This document shows positions 61,191 through 64,000 of a stretch of DNA of 64,000 nucleotides, in pieces (position 1 is the stretch's first letter; each line of letters starts with the position of its first letter). Below the pieces are notes generated by a model. That model saw nothing but the letters and a program-made list of their open reading frames with translations, did not search any database and was not told the origin of the DNA. Source of the stretch: Flavobacteriaceae bacterium PS02338 (GTDB taxonomy: Bacteria; Bacteroidota; Bacteroidia; Sphingobacteriales; Sphingobacteriaceae); the NCBI GenBank assembly GCA_029959615.1, contig JASCOD010000012.1, forward strand, positions 86,712-150,711, read 5' to 3'. The position numbers and the translations under genes were made by a program.

Positions 61191-61766
61191 TTACAATCCT
61201 GTATTAGTTCTGAAAAGTTTAATTGCGATAGCTAAAAGGATAACGCCAAAACTCTTTCTCAGTACGTTTAAGCCAGTTTTTCCTAATAGCTTTTCTAATC
61301 TGGCCGTGTTCTTAAGTACGAAATAAACGAAAACCATGTTCAGCATAATACCAATAAGTATATTTTCTGTGCGGTATTCTGTTTTTAAAGATAGGAGGGT
61401 AGTTAAAGAGCCAGCGCCTGCAATTAAAGGGAAAGCAAGAGGAACAATAGAAACTGTCTCTGGTGCTTCGTCTCTAAAGAAGTGAATGCCTAAAACCATT
61501 TCCATAGCAATAAAGAAAATCACTAATGAACCCGCAATAGCAAATGATTGCACATCTACGCCAATCACACTTAAAACGGCCTTTCCTCCAAATAAAAACA
61601 AAATCATGATAGCCGTAGCTACAATAGTAGCCTTCTCAGATTGGATATGTCCTGCTTTTTTGCGTAACGAAATGATGATCGGGATGGAACCCAAAATATC
61701 AATAATAGCAAACAAAATCATCGAGGTAGAGAGAATTTGGTTGAAGTCGAATTGCAAAGGTTCCAT
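61191..61766 (-). CDS. MarC-family integral membrane protein
   Basis: A 191-residue inner-membrane protein with about six hydrophobic segments. It begins with a short soluble stretch, then ILFAIIDILGSIPIIISLRK, and later has the family block VPLAFPLIAGAGSLTTLLSL. The MarC group has no established transport activity, despite its old link to multiple antibiotic resistance; amino-acid or sugar export has been suggested for some members. A possible 32-residue membrane peptide follows on the same strand. Confidence 0.92.
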   Translation of the reverse strand: MEPLQFDFNQILSTSMILFAIIDILGSIPIIISLRKKAGHIQSEKATIVATAIMILFLFGGKAVLSVIGVDVQSFAIAGSLVIFFIAMEMVLGIHFFRDEAPETVSIVPLAFPLIAGAGSLTTLLSLKTEYRTENILIGIMLNMVFVYFVLKNTARLEKLLGKTGLNVLRKSFGVILLAIAIKLFRTNTGL

Positions 61767-61846
61767 ACGTTAAAATTTGATGTAAAAGTACGGGTTTAAA
61801 AGCGAAAGTTGTAGAATTTGCTGGGAAGTAGTTTTGAAACATAAAA

Positions 61847-61875
61847 ATAGCGGCAAGTTTAATACTAGCCGCTAT
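61847..61875. terminator. Hairpin between ettA and marC regions
   Basis: ATAGCGGC (61847-61854) pairs with GCCGCTAT (61868-61875) around a 13-nt loop. A-rich sequence lies on the left and T-rich sequence on the right. It may serve as the terminator for the leftward ettA gene, although it is 140 nt past that stop codon. Confidence 0.5.
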
Positions 61876-61915
61876 CAATTTATTTTTTAATAATCACCCT
61901 ATAAATAAGCAACAT

Positions 61916-61945
61916 CGTCATTGCGAGGCACGAAGCAAAGACGAC
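61916..61945. repeat. Dispersed-type repeat (GTCATTGCGAGGCACGAAGC)
   Basis: The GC-rich word CGTCATTGCGAGGCACGAAG and its tail lie in AT-rich intergenic DNA; its ends (CGTC and GACG) are complementary. From memory, near-identical words occur many times between genes in varied bacterial genomes, so it is probably one copy of a dispersed palindromic element. Only one copy is in this window. Confidence 0.5.
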
Positions 61946-62014
61946 AAGAGAAAAACTTAGGTGTCTAAAGCGATCGAAAAATCGTAACTCTTCAATCTAA
62001 ACTCGTAAATTTCC

Positions 62015-63694
62015 CTATCCTAATTTTTTGTATCTAATTCTTTTAGGAGCTACATCACCTAAACGTTTTTTACGGTTTTCTTCGTAATCAGAGTAGTTGC
62101 CTTCAAAGAAATAAACTTGTGAATCGCCTTCAAAAGCTAAGATGTGCGTACAGATACGGTCTAAGAACCATCTATCGTGACTGATTACTACCGCACAGCC
62201 ACCAAAGTTTTCCAAAGCTTCTTCTAGGGCACGTAAAGTGTTTACATCGATATCGTTGGTAGGCTCATCCAGTAATAAAACGTTTGCACCTTCTTTTAAC
62301 GTGATTGCTAAGTGCACACGGTTACGTTCACCACCTGATAACACACCAACTTTCTTTTGTTGATCGGCACCGTTGAAGTTAAATTTAGAAACATAGGCTC
62401 TAGAGTTTACTTGTTTGTTACCCAGCAGCATATTATCTAAACCATCAGTAATGTTCTCGTAAACTGTCTTATCCGGATTAAGGTCATTGTGCATCTGATC
62501 TACATAACCTAACTTCACTGTTTCTCCCACTCTAAAATCACCGGCATCTGGTTGCTCTTGGCCTGTAATTAAACGGAATAAAGTGGTTTTACCCGCTCCA
62601 TTCGGACCAATAATTCCCACAATACCTGCTGGAGGTAAAGAGAAACTTAAATCTTCAAACAGTAATTTACCATCGTAAGCTTTTGAGATATTGTTGGCTT
62701 CAATGACTACGTTACCTAAACGAGGTCCCGCAGGAATGAATAACTCTAATTTTTCTTCACGTTCTTTACCGTCTTCGCTAGCTAGCTTGTCGTAGTTAGA
62801 TAAACGAGCTTTAGATTTCGCATGACGAGCTTTTGGTGCCATACGAACCCACTCTAATTCACGCTCTAATGCTTTTTGACGTTTGCTTTCTGTTTTATCC
62901 TCTTGCGCTAGACGTTTTGCTTTTTGGTCTAACCATGATGAGTAGTTACCTTTCCAAGGAATACCTTCGCCACGATCTAATTCCAAAATCCAACCTGCAA
63001 CGTTATCTAGGAAGTACCTATCGTGGGTTACCGCAATTACAGTACCTTCATAGTTTTGTAAGAACTGCTCTAACCAGTCGATGCTTTCTGCATCCAAGTG
63101 GTTGGTAGGCTCATCTAATAGCAATACATCTGGCGATTGCAACAACAAACGGCACATTGCCACACGACGGCGCTCACCTCCTGATAATACTGCTATTTTA
63201 GTGTCAGGATCTGGACAACGTAAAGCATCCATTGCACGCTCTAGTTTGTTGTCTAATTCCCAAGCATTAGAAGCATCGATTTTATCTTGTAACTCACCTT
63301 GGCGAGCCATCAATTTATCCATCTTGTCTGCATCAGAGTAGTTTTCTTCTAAACCAAATGCTTCGTTAATCTCTTCGTATTCTTTAAGTACAGCAGTAAT
63401 TTCGGCAACGCCTTCTTCTACTACTTCACGTACTGTTTTTTCTGGGTCTAATTCTGGCTCTTGGGCTAAATATCCTACCGAATAACCTGGAGAAAATACC
63501 ACTTCTCCTTGGATAGATTTATCTAAACCCGCAATAATTTTTAATAATGATGATTTACCTGATCCGTTTAAACCAACAACGCCAATTTTGGCACCATAAA
63601 AGAAGGATAGGTAGATATTTTTTAAAACCTGTTTTTGTGGCGGATAAATCTTGCTTACCCCAGCCATTGAAAAGATTATTTTTTCGTCAGACAT
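62015..63694 (-). CDS. ettA: Energy-dependent translational throttle protein EttA (ABC-F)
   Basis: A 559-residue cytosolic ABC-F ATPase that binds the ribosomal E site and gates the first elongation steps by cellular ATP/ADP. First ABC domain: Walker A GLNGSGKSS, signature LSGGERRRV, Walker B LLLDEPTNHLDA. The linker (about 245-325) is rich in Lys, Arg and Glu and has the EttA-type WVRMAPKARHAKSKARLSNY stretch. The second domain has GPNGAGKTT, LSGGERNRVH and LLLDEPTNDIDV. The EttA-typical arm insertion is present in domain 1 (near 95-150). The length matches E. coli EttA (about 555). The start at 63694 gives the expected MSDEKIIFSM opening. Confidence 0.96.
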   Translation of the reverse strand: MSDEKIIFSMAGVSKIYPPQKQVLKNIYLSFFYGAKIGVVGLNGSGKSSLLKIIAGLDKSIQGEVVFSPGYSVGYLAQEPELDPEKTVREVVEEGVAEITAVLKEYEEINEAFGLEENYSDADKMDKLMARQGELQDKIDASNAWELDNKLERAMDALRCPDPDTKIAVLSGGERRRVAMCRLLLQSPDVLLLDEPTNHLDAESIDWLEQFLQNYEGTVIAVTHDRYFLDNVAGWILELDRGEGIPWKGNYSSWLDQKAKRLAQEDKTESKRQKALERELEWVRMAPKARHAKSKARLSNYDKLASEDGKEREEKLELFIPAGPRLGNVVIEANNISKAYDGKLLFEDLSFSLPPAGIVGIIGPNGAGKTTLFRLITGQEQPDAGDFRVGETVKLGYVDQMHNDLNPDKTVYENITDGLDNMLLGNKQVNSRAYVSKFNFNGADQQKKVGVLSGGERNRVHLAITLKEGANVLLLDEPTNDIDVNTLRALEEALENFGGCAVVISHDRWFLDRICTHILAFEGDSQVYFFEGNYSDYEENRKKRLGDVAPKRIRYKKLG

Positions 63695-63741
63695 AAATTA
63701 TATTGTTTTTATGTTATTTAAAGCTATATTTGTGTGTCTTC

Positions 63742-63764
63742 GGGGACAAAATAGGGGACAAAAT
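63742..63764. repeat. Direct repeat GGGGACAAAAT (two copies)
   Basis: GGGGACAAAAT occurs at 63742-63752 and 63754-63764, 12 bp apart, just before the integrase-like stub. It could be an arm-type binding site or part of an attachment site of an integrating element. Confidence 0.6.
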
Positions 63765-63778
63765 TTTAATTACTTGCT

Positions 63779-63919
63779 ATGGTAAATTTTAAATATTCTG
63801 ACCCTTACATCAGCCCTAAAGGCTACAAAGATAAACAAGGTAAGGCAGTAAGCAAATGGTATATTCGTTATATTGGAAATACCAATAAATTTGCCCCCCT
63901 CTCGCCAATTTCAAATTGA
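63779..63919 (+). pseudogene. N-terminal stub of a probable tyrosine recombinase (integrase)
   Basis: From ATG 63779 only 46 codons are open before TGA at 63917. The first 37 residues (FKYSDPYISPKGYKDK, then SKWYIRYIGN) resemble the arm-type DNA-binding start of phage/transposon integrases from Bacteroidetes. After about codon 37 the sequence becomes C-rich (TTTGCCCCCCTCTCG) and unlike a protein-coding continuation. The gene therefore appears broken here, probably by insertion of another element whose body lies beyond the window. The family call is from a short stretch and is moderate. Confidence 0.5.
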
Positions 63920-64000
63920 CCCCCAGAGTTGTTGCCTGAAACAAGCAGAAGTTGTTGTGCAAAAAGGCATCTTAGAATAGATCTTTTAAGTCCTGTTTAA
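63888..64000. mobile_element. Possible end of an insertion element within the integrase stub
   Basis: From about 63888 the composition changes: GCCCCCCTCTCGCC, then the palindrome CAATTTCAAATTG, then GACCCCCAGAG. C-runs next to short inverted repeats recall terminal regions of IS21-like elements, but no transposase sequence or opposite end is visible, so the identity is only a suggestion. Confidence 0.3.

Overview
The window comes from a low-GC member of the Bacteroidetes, most likely Sphingobacteriaceae close to Pedobacter. The evidence is a SusC/SusD pair, two ECF sigma/FecR/TonB-receptor cassettes, a giant PKD-repeat protein with a gliding-type C-terminal domain next to a PorP/SprF partner, and promoters of the TAnnTTTG type. 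This is inferred from family content; no 16S or marker search was possible.

Left part (1-13300): a hemicellulose (xylan) utilisation region. It starts with the C-terminus of a GH35-like beta-galactosidase and a split-SGNH acetylesterase flanked by paired palindromic repeats. A RelE-type toxin-antitoxin pair and a 21-22 bp degenerate tandem array follow. A leftward operon then encodes SusC, SusD, an IPT/TIG surface glycan-binding lipoprotein and a GH10 xylanase with an inserted carbohydrate-binding module. Divergent from susC is an SDR gene resembling UxuB-type fructuronate reductase. The shared intergenic region holds two LacI-type palindromes, one over the -33 element of the leftward promoter and one between the -33 and -7 elements of the rightward promoter. 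Uptake, depolymerisation and uronate catabolism therefore look co-regulated.

Middle (13448-31902): two consecutive ECF sigma/FecR/STN-TonB receptor systems. One is coupled to two unrecognised lipoproteins, the other to a purple-acid-phosphatase-like metallophosphoesterase. After them come a large hybrid histidine kinase with two receivers and two proteins of unknown function.

32117-41534: a PlsC-like acyltransferase, a YheT-like hydrolase and tRNA-His(GTG). Then a redox locus: exported ankyrin protein, DUF2271 protein, PepSY/flavodoxin/FNR membrane reductase and ApbE flavin transferase. The DUF2271 protein carries an ApbE-type flavinylation motif (DAKTGAS), which suggests a flavin-based extracytoplasmic electron-transfer pathway. 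An 11-bp phased repeat, a small conserved-looking protein and a LysE exporter follow.

41727-64000: two tandem FHS sugar permeases, dCMP deaminase, a TPR sensor kinase, guaA (with a -7 element abutting its start codon), a periplasmic-binding-protein-like lipoprotein, an RsmB/NOP2-type rRNA methyltransferase, the approximately 2800-residue SprB-like type IX adhesin with its SprF-like partner, a possible 32-residue membrane peptide, MarC and the ABC-F factor EttA. The right edge holds the N-terminal stub of what looks like a tyrosine recombinase, cut by sequence that may be a mobile-element end.
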